This document shows, in pieces, positions 16,801 to 26,900 of a DNA stretch of 64,000 nucleotides. The stretch's first letter is position 1; each line of letters starts with the position of its first letter. The notes beneath the pieces are model-generated. The model was given only the letters and a program-made list of their open reading frames with translations. It made no database searches and was not told the origin of the DNA. Position numbers and translations under genes: made by a program. The stretch comes from a virus. The stretch is from positions 1-64,000 of the IMG/VR virus record IMGVR_UViG_3300042549_002424. One strand, given 5' to 3'.

Positions 16801-17477
16801 TTTACGGTGGTGAAGGGATTGGGGCATCATATGTGGCCAATATCAATACCAGCACTGGTACAGTTACTACTTGCACCAAAGTAAGGGGTGGGAGTAATTA
16901 TGTAATTACCAAATTTGCTGATTTTACTATCGGCACATTATTGGTTGATGAACTGTTGAATGAGTATAATGTATACTCTGCCAAAACTAATATTGATAAT
17001 AGTTCACTTATCATAACATCAAATAATGGTTACCCAGTAGTCGGTAGAATGAAGATTCGTAAGAAGAATGCCTCTGACTATTTTATCACCAATACAGCAC
17101 TGAGTCAGAAGTTCTTGGAATCGCGTTTTCCTGTTGCTTGTTATAAAGTTCGTGGTAATTTTACTTTAGGTAATTATCCGGCGAATACTACTGTGACATT
17201 AAGTGACCAGGTAAATGGTACTAAGACATTCATTGTTATCTCATCAAAATACTATGATGTTGGTGTTAACGAAATGTTGTTATTGCCTATCGATGGAGGC
17301 ACCCTAAATAATGGTATGACGCTAACAAATGGGTCAAATCCTTTCTCGGTACTATCTTACGATGAGCCTGCACTGGATAGAAGAACTGGTGATGTATTAA
17401 TGATAGCAAACAACTCATCTTCTTTTACTCAGAATGCCGACCAAACTCTTTCATTCAGAACTATCATAAATTTCTAA
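13803..17477 (+). CDS. gp8: Baseplate wedge protein gp8 with a very large repeat insertion
   Basis: T4 gp8 has 334 aa; this protein has 1224. The two ends are gp8: N-terminal 'FGRYLDSET', 'VYVSDVAFIVPRFNWV', 'VYKCINN' and 'DGYTWRYMYSIP', and the C-terminal 'TGDVLMIANNSSSFTQNADQ' ending in 'LSFRTIINF', corresponding to the T4 'SGEMIYMENR...ILFTF' end. Between them (about residues 235-1040) are roughly fifteen degenerate repeats of the type 'GxGYxxxPxVxFSGGGGxGA', interrupted once near 400-480 by a gp8-like segment ('YKQFGIMKNIRNLEY'). Residues about 105-155 hold another mobile phage module ('VGTTNFVAIGAINNNIGTTF'). The repeats probably make an extended β-structure projecting from the baseplate. 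Confidence 0.85.
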   Translation: MSSIITHQLRRAIAEAIYDDIFSRRNNYYYVFGRYLDSETVPTDPQNTLEYETTMRNHIVAAKKVYVSDVAFIVPRFNWVSNSSYPKYTTLMNGNVTKDNVVNVTDLSIGATATILTVGTTNFVAIGAINNNIGTTFTATGSGTGTGTVTSSGPAFYVYDDINYRVYKCINNNNGVGASTIRPTSTEAFDVTYSDGYTWRYMYSIPKSLRNKFVTATHIPVFTALQKRYYSDGGIGDITIVKAGANYTQATSVITVSGDGSGAVLTPVIVNGQLGDIIVNNPGRDYTRAVISISDSGSGSGAEAVAELNTGDLDSDQALVELLTVGGTVDSAEVINGGSGYVTAAVQVIGDGTGAIAQADIFGGVITKIRITSKGKGYSYASLVITPQNIPAITTAATARVNVSSFLGHGRNAVYELFADQLMFYSNITSDRLADFDVVTPYKQFGIMKNIRNLEYTSNIYDQVSPNRYQVEADFGPQVLFVGGGGTGAKGRVNVTGNFVSDVKIESAGAGYSSTPTVTFSGTGSGATAVATIDAKLNTATLSYGGVGYASPPGVALSAAQGFGGVITATTTLGVGAVVITNQGSAYATAPTVGFTGGTGVAATATAVIADGKVVKIIITNPGQYSVVPTGVTFSGGGAAAGTVVQTFTTNSLTVSKVGSGYQQNPTLTFNGSCGISDIIVNDPGYLFTAGSNPALTFTGGGGNGLAATAYVNDCIRSVTITNSGTGYYQAGALIPTTTFTTISGVKLTTATVSSATVRQKSSSGSGTGATFTITTTGSGATYTGVTTITLAINGSGYALTDTVTISGAALGGLDSVNDLTFTIATAVGALPVVTFGGAGGATATGTAVVSGGGVVGITITNRGTGYTSGSVTIAAPSSGTTATANVSVGSGISHINITNPGTGYTALPTITVANNGTRDGFQLTPVLGKGIGSTTVTGILKTITLTGNGSGYTSAPTVVLSGGSPSTAAVAYSKVVGAVTSITVDDGGAGYSSSPSVIIYGGEGIGASYVANINTSTGTVTTCTKVRGGSNYVITKFADFTIGTLLVDELLNEYNVYSAKTNIDNSSLIITSNNGYPVVGRMKIRKKNASDYFITNTALSQKFLESRFPVACYKVRGNFTLGNYPANTTVTLSDQVNGTKTFIVISSKYYDVGVNEMLLLPIDGGTLNNGMTLTNGSNPFSVLSYDEPALDRRTGDVLMIANNSSSFTQNADQTLSFRTIINF
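14500..16920 (+). repeat. Degenerate Gly-Tyr repeat array inside gp8
   Basis: About fifteen coding repeats of roughly 45-70 codons or less, each with a 'GxGY' turn and a Gly/Ala-rich strand such as 'TFSGTGSGATAVATI'. They are diverged at DNA level, so the array is old rather than freshly amplified. Similar units occur in the sheath and in the gp7-position protein. Confidence 0.75.
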
Positions 17478-17478
17478 T

Positions 17479-20400
17479 ATGACAACATACAACCGCGACC
17501 CATACTTCGACGATTTTGACAAAACAAAGAATTTCGTCAAGATCCTGTTCAAACCTGGTGTCTCTGTTCAAGCGAGAGAGTTGACTCAGCTGCAGACAGC
17601 GATTCAGGAACAAATTAAATCGATCGGTGGTTTCCTCTTTAAGAATGAATCACTGGTCACTGGTGGTAATAGCAGAACATTCTCTGCTATTTGGATCGAT
17701 GTTGCATCAACTGATCTTTCTGACTATGTGACCAAGACATTCGTCGGCGCAAGTAGTCGCGCAAAGGCACAAGTTATTTCGTATAAGAATAACGTATCTT
17801 CTGGTGTTTCTAGGCTGTATTTTGTCTATAAGAATGGATACAGATTCCAGAAATCTGAGTCGTTGAGTGAGGATGTTCTTTCACCATCAGTTGCCCCAGT
17901 AGTAACAACGAATAGCGACACCAATACTGGTAGCGCTATGGCGTACACGATCTCTGAGTCTGTGTTTTTCGTCAAAGACTATTTCGTTGTTTGCTCTGAG
18001 CAAACTATTATTATTTCTGAGAACGCAACTCCGAGCGTAAAGATCGGTCTTACTGTTACTGAAGATATTGTTACGTATCAGGATGATGCAACACTGTTGG
18101 ACCCAGCAACTGGTTCATACAACTACGCAGCACCAGGTGCTGATCGTGTCGCTATTAGCCTTGATCTAGTTACACATGCTCTGGATCCACTGGCAGATAC
18201 AGATGCTGAGTTTATGATCGAGAACACTGAAGATAACTTCATTGAACTTGCTCGATATAAAGATGGTGTACTAATTAAGAGTTTGACTAGCCCAACTCTC
18301 GGTGCTCTTGAGGGAGTTCTCGCAAGAAGAACGTATGATGAATCAGGTGATTACACTGTTCGTGCGTTTAAGACTAAAGTTACAGACAATGTCAAGAAAG
18401 ATTCTTCTAAATTAAGTCTGGCCATTGAACCAGGTAAAGCCTATGTTAAAGGCTATGAGTTCGAGACTACCTCAACTCTTTTCCTTGACTTAGAAAAAGC
18501 AAGAGACACGAATTTCATCAATAACTTCTATGGTGAAGCAGCATTCGGTGATTACTTTATTATTGAACACCCAACTGGTGCGCTTATTGATTATACTGCC
18601 AATCCAGAAATCAATTTAGTTAATTCATCGGTGGCAGTTATTGGTACTGCCAGAGTTAGGTATGTTTCTAGACATTCTGCGAATAGATTAAAGTTATACG
18701 TTTACAATGTAAAATTCACTACGAGTTCTATTTCTGCAGTAACCACAGTTAAAAATGGATCATGGACTGCTAATGTTGATGGGGCAGCGAACGCAAATAA
18801 ATTATATCGCGGAAAAAACTTACAATATATTGTTCCTTTCACGCGCAGTCCAATTAAATCAGTGACTGATATTAGTTATACTTCACAGGTTGCAGTCAGC
18901 AACATAGCAACGGCTACTACATTAAGTTCACCAACATCATTAAGTGCAGGTAAAACTTATTCATCTAGTAACCCAGATGATTATATTGTTGTCAAGAGTG
19001 ATGGTTCCGTTGCAACTGGGTTCACAGTTACAACCAGCGGAGGTCAGACGTTCATTTTGACTGGTACATTTACCAATGCGGCGACATACTCAGTTTATGC
19101 TAAGATTGCAGTTTCTACGCCAACAGTTAAGTCTAAAGTAAAGACAGCTGCTACTGTAACTGCCACAAATAGCAACGGCAACATCTCTCTTGGTGTGGCT
19201 GATGTTTATAGAATTGTTTCCATCTACGCAAGCAGCACGGATGGAAGTTTGACATTAGATATTACTGGTAGATATAAACTGAATCGTGGTCAGAAAGATA
19301 CTCATTATGATTACAGCACACTTGTTCTGACAACTGGTCAACAAGCAGCCAATTTAACTACGTATCCGCGACTTGTCATAACTCTTGAGTATTTCGTTTC
19401 TGCGCAGACCAATGGTTATTTCACAATTGACTCATACAATACTACTACAACAGATACAAGTCTGTTAGTTCCGTATGAGAAGATTCCATCATTCACAGGT
19501 TCAAATGGTGCGGTAGTTTCATTACGTGATGTTATTGACTTCAGATCTGTGCGTGCTAATGTTTCTGGATTCCCAGGATCATTAGGGACTCCTATTCCTT
19601 CCAGCGATAACACAAGTATTGTTGGTAATGAATTCATCACTCCATCGAGTAACATCACTTCTGACTTTGAGTACTACCTTCCTAGAGTTGATAAACTAAT
19701 TATCACCAAGGAAAAGAAGTTCGACCTTATTCAAGGCAATTCTTCAGAAATCCCGCAAATTCCATCTGATATTTCAGATGCGATGACGATCTATACAGTA
19801 GAGATTCCTGCCTATACGTTTAGTGCTGCTGAAGTTAAATTGAACTATATTGAGAATCGCCGTTATACAATGCGCGATATCGGTAAGATTGATAAACGAG
19901 TAGATCGTCTTGAGTATTACACATCGATGAGTTTGCTTGAGAAACAAGCATCAGATGAAGTAATTGTTAATGCAACTGGTATTGACAAGTTCAAGAATGG
20001 TATTCTGGTTGATCCATTTGCTGGTCACGGAGTTGGTGACGTTGGCTCTGCTGATTACTCCTGCTCTATTGACGTAGCGAATAGAACTCTTCGTCCGAGA
20101 TTCGCATCTGATTCATTCACGTTTGACGTAAACTTATCAGAGACTAGCGGAGCAAATTATTCGAGGAAAGATGATCTAATCACTCTTCCATATTCAACGG
20201 AATTTTATGTTTCAAATAACCAGGCTACTAACTGGCAAAACCTAAACCCATATGCAGTGTTCTCATGGGATGGTGAGATTAAGTTAATGCCTGCAACTGA
20301 TACTTGGACCGATACAACTACCCGTCCAGATGTTGTTATTAACATAAATGGAGACAAAGACGCATTCACCATTATGGCTGATGACGTCGCCAACCCTGCA

Positions 20401-23400
20401 TCAGTTGGAGTAGAATGGAATAATTGGCAAACTACCGTAAAGGGAGTTTCCCAAACTCCAACGTCAACTAGTAGTACTGCAACTAGCACATCTCTAAAGG
20501 GATCACAGGCTATTCAGTCAACATCAACTACCGCTACTACTTCATTGACAACTACTGTCAATGAGACATCTACGCGTACTGGTATTGAAGTAGAAAGATC
20601 TGCGATCTCAACTGTTACTAGAGATCTTGGAAATAAAGTCGTAGATACTTCTATCGTTCCGTTTATTAGATCTAGAGTTATTGACTTTTCCGCGTCTAGA
20701 CTAAAACCATCAACTCAACTATTTGCCTCATTCGATAGCGTTGATGTTACTACTTATTGCACACAGGCTCCAGTAATTTATCTGACTACGGTTGCTAATG
20801 CAAAACGTGTTCGCAAAATTGGAGCATCTAATGCTGCTAATGTGATTCTGTTAAAGACAGACAGAGCATACATTAAGATGGATGATGGGCAAACATTATT
20901 CGCAGTTGGCGATGTTGTTGAATGGTTAGTAAACAATGCCTGGGTCACTGGTACGACTATTACTGATGTAGCTGCTCCAGTCGATGATTCATTGATTACT
21001 GATGAGAATGGTGATCTGGCTGGATATTTCCTAATTCCTAATAATTCAGAAACTAAATTCCGAACTGGTGAGCGACCATTTAGATTAGCAGACACTCTCG
21101 GTAAACAACCACTCACTGCAGCAGAAACAAAGTATGTTGCACAGGGATTGTCAATGTCTGTGCAAAGAGACATTGTAGCAACTAGAGTTGTTACTGTTGC
21201 TGTTAATCCCGTTCAACAATCAAATACTTCAACTTCTTCATCAACATCAACATCTACTGAAGTCGCAACAGTTACTAAAGATGTAACTGTCCTCTGCGGA
21301 GAAACTGCGAATGGAGCAGGAAGAACTGGTAAATTTACTTATGATCTAGAGTTCGGAACTGACATTGGAGCATGTGGTATTAACTATGCCACTGGACCAA
21401 TTCCAGACTGCTATACTATTATCTGGAATGGAAAAACAATAACTAGTGGTTTCCGTAGTCAGGGAAACAAAACGGAATATAATAGAACTCTTAATTCATT
21501 AGGATATCCTTCAGTAAATAGCGTTATTGATGCAAATAATCCTGCGTATGGACAATTACGATTCCAGAAAACATCTATCTACCCAACCAAGGCAAAACTA
21601 ATTGTTGATGCTCCTCTTTCTGGCACTGGTTGGACCTGGAAATCAATTTGTCCAGGTAAGACTAATAACCTAGTAGCAGAAACTACTGCTCGTCTAGATG
21701 CATTCATTGATGTTCCTTCTACGACAATAACGTCATTTAGGTCAGTTGGTGGCTCTCCTGCAGTTCCTGCTGCTTCTTTCGGTCTATTTAACATTCCAGC
21801 AAGACCAGCAGTAGATCCAACTATCTCTACTACAGATACTGGAGTTCGATATAACTTCGCATTGAAGATCAACGGAAATCAGGGCGTTGCTGTTGGTACT
21901 CCAGTAATAATCACATCACTGTCTAGGTCAGAAACTACTAATGGTCGTTTCACTTCGTTCGCAACTGGAACTCGATTCTTGGTAAATGGCGCACCAATGA
22001 CATTCCCTTACACGGTCAATGTCGGTGTTCCTCTTACAATTACAGCGATTTATGACTTCACAAATGACTCAAAAACAAAGGGTCTTAATTTATCCGGAAG
22101 TCTGAACAATCCTATTTCTAGGATCACAGTTAATGCTGAATTAGTAACAGCAATTGCTGGTTCTGTTTGCGCTACTACTGCAGCAGATTCAGTTACTCAT
22201 ACATCTTCTTATGAGCGTTGGGACCGTAGTACTTGCAAAAATGACCCACTAGCTCAGACATTCTATGTGTCTTCAGAAGAAAATCCAGATGGTATTTTCG
22301 TTGACAGTGTTGATTTGTTCTTCAAGTCAAAGGATGCATCAGGAACAGTACCAGCAGTAGTGCAGATTCGCCCAACAGTTAATGGCTATCCATCTTCAGA
22401 TACTGTTCTGCCTTTCGCAAGTGGTTCTGTTATGTCAAAGGACATTGTTGTCTCAGCTGAGAATAGTTCGAGCAAAGCAGCAACCAGGTTTAATTTCCAG
22501 GCTCCGGTCTTCTTAGCACCAGATACTCAATATGCTTTGGTTGTTCTTGCCAACACTGACAAATTTGAAGTTTATACTTCAAGAATCGGTGAGTTCTTGT
22601 TGTCTAATCCTTCTGTTCGATGCACGAAACAACCTCTGGCTGGATCATTGTTCTTGTCACAAGATGGAATGACTTGGTCAGCTGTGCAGACTGATGATCT
22701 GGTATTCAGAATGAGTAAGTGCGTGTTTGATACAAATGTCGAGAGACCAGTTGTTCTTAATGTAAGTATTCCTGCAGAAAAGAAAACCAGTCAAGATTTT
22801 AACTATGATGTTCTGTTTCTTGACGGAGAAGTTCTTGATTTTGCTAATACGAATGTTAACTATTTTTATAAAACAGCAGAGCTATCTGGTAGTTCTGTAG
22901 TTTATACAAAAGACTCTTCTTGGAATTCATATCAATTAGGAAGTAACGTAATTCTCCCAGCAAGAAAGACTCTTGATATTCAAGATCCAACTACTCTGCG
23001 CATTAAGTGCGATATGCGGACTAATAATAAAGATATTAGCCCTGTTATTGACTTGGATAGATTGTCTACAGTTCTTGTTCAGAATATCATCAATAATAAT
23101 TCTAACAGTGAGACAGCAACAACTACAGCTACCATCTCTTCAGTTGCTGCGACTACTAATACAGTAACTATCACGGCTTCTGCTGCTCATGGATTATCTG
23201 TTGGCGATACTGTTTACGTGTACGCCAATACTTCTACTGTAGTTAATGGATTCGTGACTGTTGCTTCTATTGGTACGACAACAGTAACGAATGACAATTT
23301 CACTTATGTGAGATTTGATGGAGGAACAACGATTTCTAGCACAAACCAGGCAGGAACTGTAACTAGAAACCCACAGGCACTCTCAAGATATATTACGCGT

Positions 23401-23751
23401 AAAGTTACTCTGAATTCAGATTTTTATTCAACTGATATTAAGGCATATTTCCTCGCTGATATTCCTGCTGAGTGTTCAGTTATTCCGTATTATAGAGTAG
23501 CTAGTTTGACTGACAATATTCTAGAAGATAATGACTGGATCCCGATGACTCTTGATACAGTTGGTTCTGCCAATTCTTCTGGCTTCGCTGAATATAAATA
23601 CAAAGCACCGTATGTTGTATCTTCGAATACAGTAGCTCTTTCTACTGGTGAGACATTTGGAACCTTCAGTGTTAAATTAGTTATGTTGTCAAGTAATACT
23701 GTTAAAGTTCCGAAAATCAAAGACCTACGAGTATTGGCTCTAGATGACTAA
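17479..23751 (+). CDS. Giant baseplate/fibre-network protein with DUF4815-type N-terminus
   Basis: This 2090-aa protein opens with 'YNRDPYFDDFDKTKNFVKIL' and 'VQARELTQLQTAIQEQIKSI', the signature of DUF4815 proteins found after gp8 in cyanophage-like myoviruses. A conserved region near residue 780-830 ('YTMRDIGKIDKRVDRLEYYT') precedes a low-complexity Ser/Thr segment (about 990-1050). Residues about 1590-1720 ('DPLAQTFYVSSEENPDGIFV', 'APDTQYALVVLANTDKFEVY') form a β-sandwich typical of these proteins. Residues about 1880-1970 carry an 'AHGLSVGDTVYV' module also seen in other virion proteins here. It probably links baseplate wedges to fibres, as gp9/gp10 do in T4, but the role is inferred. Confidence 0.75.
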   Translation: MTTYNRDPYFDDFDKTKNFVKILFKPGVSVQARELTQLQTAIQEQIKSIGGFLFKNESLVTGGNSRTFSAIWIDVASTDLSDYVTKTFVGASSRAKAQVISYKNNVSSGVSRLYFVYKNGYRFQKSESLSEDVLSPSVAPVVTTNSDTNTGSAMAYTISESVFFVKDYFVVCSEQTIIISENATPSVKIGLTVTEDIVTYQDDATLLDPATGSYNYAAPGADRVAISLDLVTHALDPLADTDAEFMIENTEDNFIELARYKDGVLIKSLTSPTLGALEGVLARRTYDESGDYTVRAFKTKVTDNVKKDSSKLSLAIEPGKAYVKGYEFETTSTLFLDLEKARDTNFINNFYGEAAFGDYFIIEHPTGALIDYTANPEINLVNSSVAVIGTARVRYVSRHSANRLKLYVYNVKFTTSSISAVTTVKNGSWTANVDGAANANKLYRGKNLQYIVPFTRSPIKSVTDISYTSQVAVSNIATATTLSSPTSLSAGKTYSSSNPDDYIVVKSDGSVATGFTVTTSGGQTFILTGTFTNAATYSVYAKIAVSTPTVKSKVKTAATVTATNSNGNISLGVADVYRIVSIYASSTDGSLTLDITGRYKLNRGQKDTHYDYSTLVLTTGQQAANLTTYPRLVITLEYFVSAQTNGYFTIDSYNTTTTDTSLLVPYEKIPSFTGSNGAVVSLRDVIDFRSVRANVSGFPGSLGTPIPSSDNTSIVGNEFITPSSNITSDFEYYLPRVDKLIITKEKKFDLIQGNSSEIPQIPSDISDAMTIYTVEIPAYTFSAAEVKLNYIENRRYTMRDIGKIDKRVDRLEYYTSMSLLEKQASDEVIVNATGIDKFKNGILVDPFAGHGVGDVGSADYSCSIDVANRTLRPRFASDSFTFDVNLSETSGANYSRKDDLITLPYSTEFYVSNNQATNWQNLNPYAVFSWDGEIKLMPATDTWTDTTTRPDVVININGDKDAFTIMADDVANPASVGVEWNNWQTTVKGVSQTPTSTSSTATSTSLKGSQAIQSTSTTATTSLTTTVNETSTRTGIEVERSAISTVTRDLGNKVVDTSIVPFIRSRVIDFSASRLKPSTQLFASFDSVDVTTYCTQAPVIYLTTVANAKRVRKIGASNAANVILLKTDRAYIKMDDGQTLFAVGDVVEWLVNNAWVTGTTITDVAAPVDDSLITDENGDLAGYFLIPNNSETKFRTGERPFRLADTLGKQPLTAAETKYVAQGLSMSVQRDIVATRVVTVAVNPVQQSNTSTSSSTSTSTEVATVTKDVTVLCGETANGAGRTGKFTYDLEFGTDIGACGINYATGPIPDCYTIIWNGKTITSGFRSQGNKTEYNRTLNSLGYPSVNSVIDANNPAYGQLRFQKTSIYPTKAKLIVDAPLSGTGWTWKSICPGKTNNLVAETTARLDAFIDVPSTTITSFRSVGGSPAVPAASFGLFNIPARPAVDPTISTTDTGVRYNFALKINGNQGVAVGTPVIITSLSRSETTNGRFTSFATGTRFLVNGAPMTFPYTVNVGVPLTITAIYDFTNDSKTKGLNLSGSLNNPISRITVNAELVTAIAGSVCATTAADSVTHTSSYERWDRSTCKNDPLAQTFYVSSEENPDGIFVDSVDLFFKSKDASGTVPAVVQIRPTVNGYPSSDTVLPFASGSVMSKDIVVSAENSSSKAATRFNFQAPVFLAPDTQYALVVLANTDKFEVYTSRIGEFLLSNPSVRCTKQPLAGSLFLSQDGMTWSAVQTDDLVFRMSKCVFDTNVERPVVLNVSIPAEKKTSQDFNYDVLFLDGEVLDFANTNVNYFYKTAELSGSSVVYTKDSSWNSYQLGSNVILPARKTLDIQDPTTLRIKCDMRTNNKDISPVIDLDRLSTVLVQNIINNNSNSETATTTATISSVAATTNTVTITASAAHGLSVGDTVYVYANTSTVVNGFVTVASIGTTTVTNDNFTYVRFDGGTTISSTNQAGTVTRNPQALSRYITRKVTLNSDFYSTDIKAYFLADIPAECSVIPYYRVASLTDNILEDNDWIPMTLDTVGSANSSGFAEYKYKAPYVVSSNTVALSTGETFGTFSVKLVMLSSNTVKVPKIKDLRVLALDD

Positions 23752-23983
23752 TAATTATTTGAAAGTAATCGATGCTCCGGGTCTTTTACGAGACCCGTAC
23801 TCGAAGGCTCTTGTAAACACAGACCTCTCTGCTCTTAATGAACATAAAAAGAAAAAGAGAGCGATGAATGCTATTCTAAATAATAGCAGAGAATTAGAAG
23901 CAAGAGTGGACGAATTATCTTCTAAGATGGATAACATCGAAATAATGTTAACAAAATTGTTAGAGAAACAATCAAATGGCTAA
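23744..23983 (+). CDS. Small coiled-coil protein
   Basis: This 79-aa protein overlaps both the DUF4815 protein and the first long fibre. The N-terminus reads 'APGLLRDPYSKALVNTDLSA', followed by a lysine-rich stretch and a heptad-like helix 'ELEARVDELSSKMDNIEIML'. Small proteins of this form sit at the same place in related phages. They may be trimerising or assembly factors for fibres, but nothing here proves this. Confidence 0.65.
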   Translation: MTNNYLKVIDAPGLLRDPYSKALVNTDLSALNEHKKKKRAMNAILNNSRELEARVDELSSKMDNIEIMLTKLLEKQSNG

Positions 23984-26900
23984 TTTAGTTTATCGTAAAA
24001 GTTCAACTCCTGCAGCGAATGTAAGTACTACATTCAAGGGTTCACCATTAACGAATGATGAACTAGATAATAATCTATTTGGTATTAATGCTGAAGTTCA
24101 ATTAAAAGCACCAATCAATAATGCTGTTTTCACTGGAACGACAACGATCCCAAGTATTACTGCCACTGGCGGTACAATAAACAATATCACAATTGGCGCA
24201 AGCGGTGCTTCTACTGGTGCGTTCACCACATTAACAACTACAGGTGATGTTAACGTTGATGGTGGTGACATTACAACGGCAGCAACGACATTCAATTTAC
24301 TTAACGCAACTGCTACTACAGTGAACTTTGCTGGGGCAGGTACTGCGGTTACTATCGGTGCTACGACTGGAACTGCCACAATCCGTAATGCAACTCTAGC
24401 AGTAACTAATGCAGCCACAGTAGGAACTACATTAGGCGTTACAGGTAACGTAACAATCGGAGCATCCAAATTTGTTGTTACCGCAGCAACTGGTAATACT
24501 GCTATTGCTGGCGATGTTGCCGTCGATACCAATAAGTTTACAGTCGCTGCAGCGACTGGTAATACTGCTGTGTTGGGTACATTTAGTTCCGGTGGACTTT
24601 CTACCCTTAATTCTTTAACAGTAACTAACGCATCTACACTATCTGGCGGACTTAGTACAACTACTGGCTCATTTAGCGGTCAAGTTACATCAACAGTGGC
24701 AATCGGAACTGCTCCATTTGTTGTAACGTCAACAACTAAGGTCACTAACTTAAATGCAGACAGAGTCGATGACTTTACAGCAGACCAAGCAAATACTGCA
24801 TCTGCTATTGTCGTGAGAGATGCGTCAAAGAATATAAACATTAGTAATGCAGTAATGTCCGGATCGACTTCTGGGACTACTACTTTACAACCAACAGCTA
24901 TCTCTGGAACTAGTGTTCTGACTCTTCCAGCTGCGACTGACACTCTGGTTGGAAAAGCAACAACTGATACGTTGACAAATAAATCATTCAGCCTCGCGAG
25001 CAATACATTAACTGGAACTCTGGCTCTGTTTAATACTGCTCTCACAGATGCTGATTTTGTTTCTATTGCTGGCGCAGAGACACTGACAAGTAAGACTTTA
25101 ACTAGTCCAGTAATAAACACTGCCACTATCTCTGGTGGTACAATCAATAACACAATAATTGGCGGAACAACTAGAGCAGCTGGTTCGTTCACTACATTAA
25201 ATGCGAATAGTACTCTTGATGTTACTGGAGCAACTACTCTCTCCAGCACATTGGCAGTTAATGGTGCAAGTTTAACGACTACTGCAACTACGTTTAATTT
25301 AATCAACGCAACAGCGACAACATTAAATCTCGGAGGAGCGGCGACAACAATCACTGTTGGTGCGGTAACAGGAACAACGACTGTAAGAAATAATGCCTCT
25401 ATTACCGGAACTCTTGGTGTAACAGGAACATCTACTCTTGCTGCTGTAACAGCAACTACTGGATCATTTAGCGGTCAAGTTACATCAACAGTGGCAATCG
25501 GAACTGCTCCATTCGTAGTAACATCAACTACCAGAGTGACGAATCTGAACGCAGATAGAGTTGATGACTTTACAGCAGACCAAGCAAATACTGCATCTAC
25601 AATAGTAGTTAGAGATGCATCTAAGAATATAAACATCAATAACGCAGTAATGTCTGGTTCAACTTCTGGAACGACGACATTACAACCAACAGCTATCTCT
25701 GGTACTAGTGTTCTGACTCTTCCGGCAGCAACAGATACTCTTGTTGGTAAAGCAACAACTGACGTATTAACTAATAAGACAGTCAATCTAACAAGCAATA
25801 CATTAACTGGAACTCTGGCTCAGTTTAATACTGCGCTAAGTGATGCCGATTTCGCCACTACTTCTGGTGCTGATACGCTGACGAATAAGACACTCAATCT
25901 GGCGAGTAATACATTATTAGGAACTCTGGCTCAGTTTAATACTGCGCTAAGTGATGCTGATTTTGTTTCTATTGCTGGAATCGAAACAATAACCAGTAAA
26001 ACATTAACTAGTCCAGTAATAAACACCGCTACTATCTCTGGTGGTACAATCAATAATGCAATCATTGGCGGAACAACTAGAGCAGCTGGTTCGTTTACTA
26101 CATTAAATGCGAATAGTACTCTTGATGTTACTGGTGTGACAACTCTTTCTAGTCTTGTTGTTGGTACTTCTGCAACAATCGGAACTACTCTAGCAGTCAC
26201 TGGTGATGTTTCTGTTAATACTAACAAGTTTAATGTAACTGCATTAAGTGGTAATACTGCAATCGCAGGTACATTAGGTGTTGCTGGTAATGTTGCTGTT
26301 GCTACAAATAAGTTTACTATCGCAGCAGGATCTGGTGATACTGTGGTTGCTGGAACATTAAATGTTTCCGGAACATCTACTCTTGCTGGTGTGAACGCAG
26401 GCGCATTGAGTGCTAGTTCGTTAACATCCTCCGCTGGTGTGCAAGGAACAACTCTTACGTCTACTGTTGCTATTGGTACTGCACCACTCACAGTAACATC
26501 AACTACTAGAGTAACGAATCTAAATGCAGATACTGTTGATGGAATGAATTTTGCTACAGTTAATGTCGGTGGAGTTCTGAACACTGATCAGCGAGGTGGT
26601 GTTGCGTATGCATCTGATGCATCTAATATTACATATGTCGCGCCAGGAACATCTGGATATTTACTGCAATCAAATGGATTAAATTCTGCTCCTACCTGGG
26701 TAGCAGCAAATGCACTAACTGCTGGTAATTCTTCTACAGCAGCAAATGTTTTGGGTGGCGCAGCTGGATCAATATTATATCAGAGCGCAGTAGATAATAC
26801 TGCAAAATTAACGATTGGTTCGACAGGACAAATCCTTACAGCTGGTGCTACGTTACCAGAATGGTCAAGCAGCATATCAGTATCAGGAACTTTGACTCAT

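Noticed and set aside
24098-25354. Long minus-strand frames opposite the first fibre (also 25475-25798, 25931-26584)
   Set aside because: They are shadows of repetitive Thr/Ala codons; products are Val/Ala/Pro-rich with no recognisable domain.
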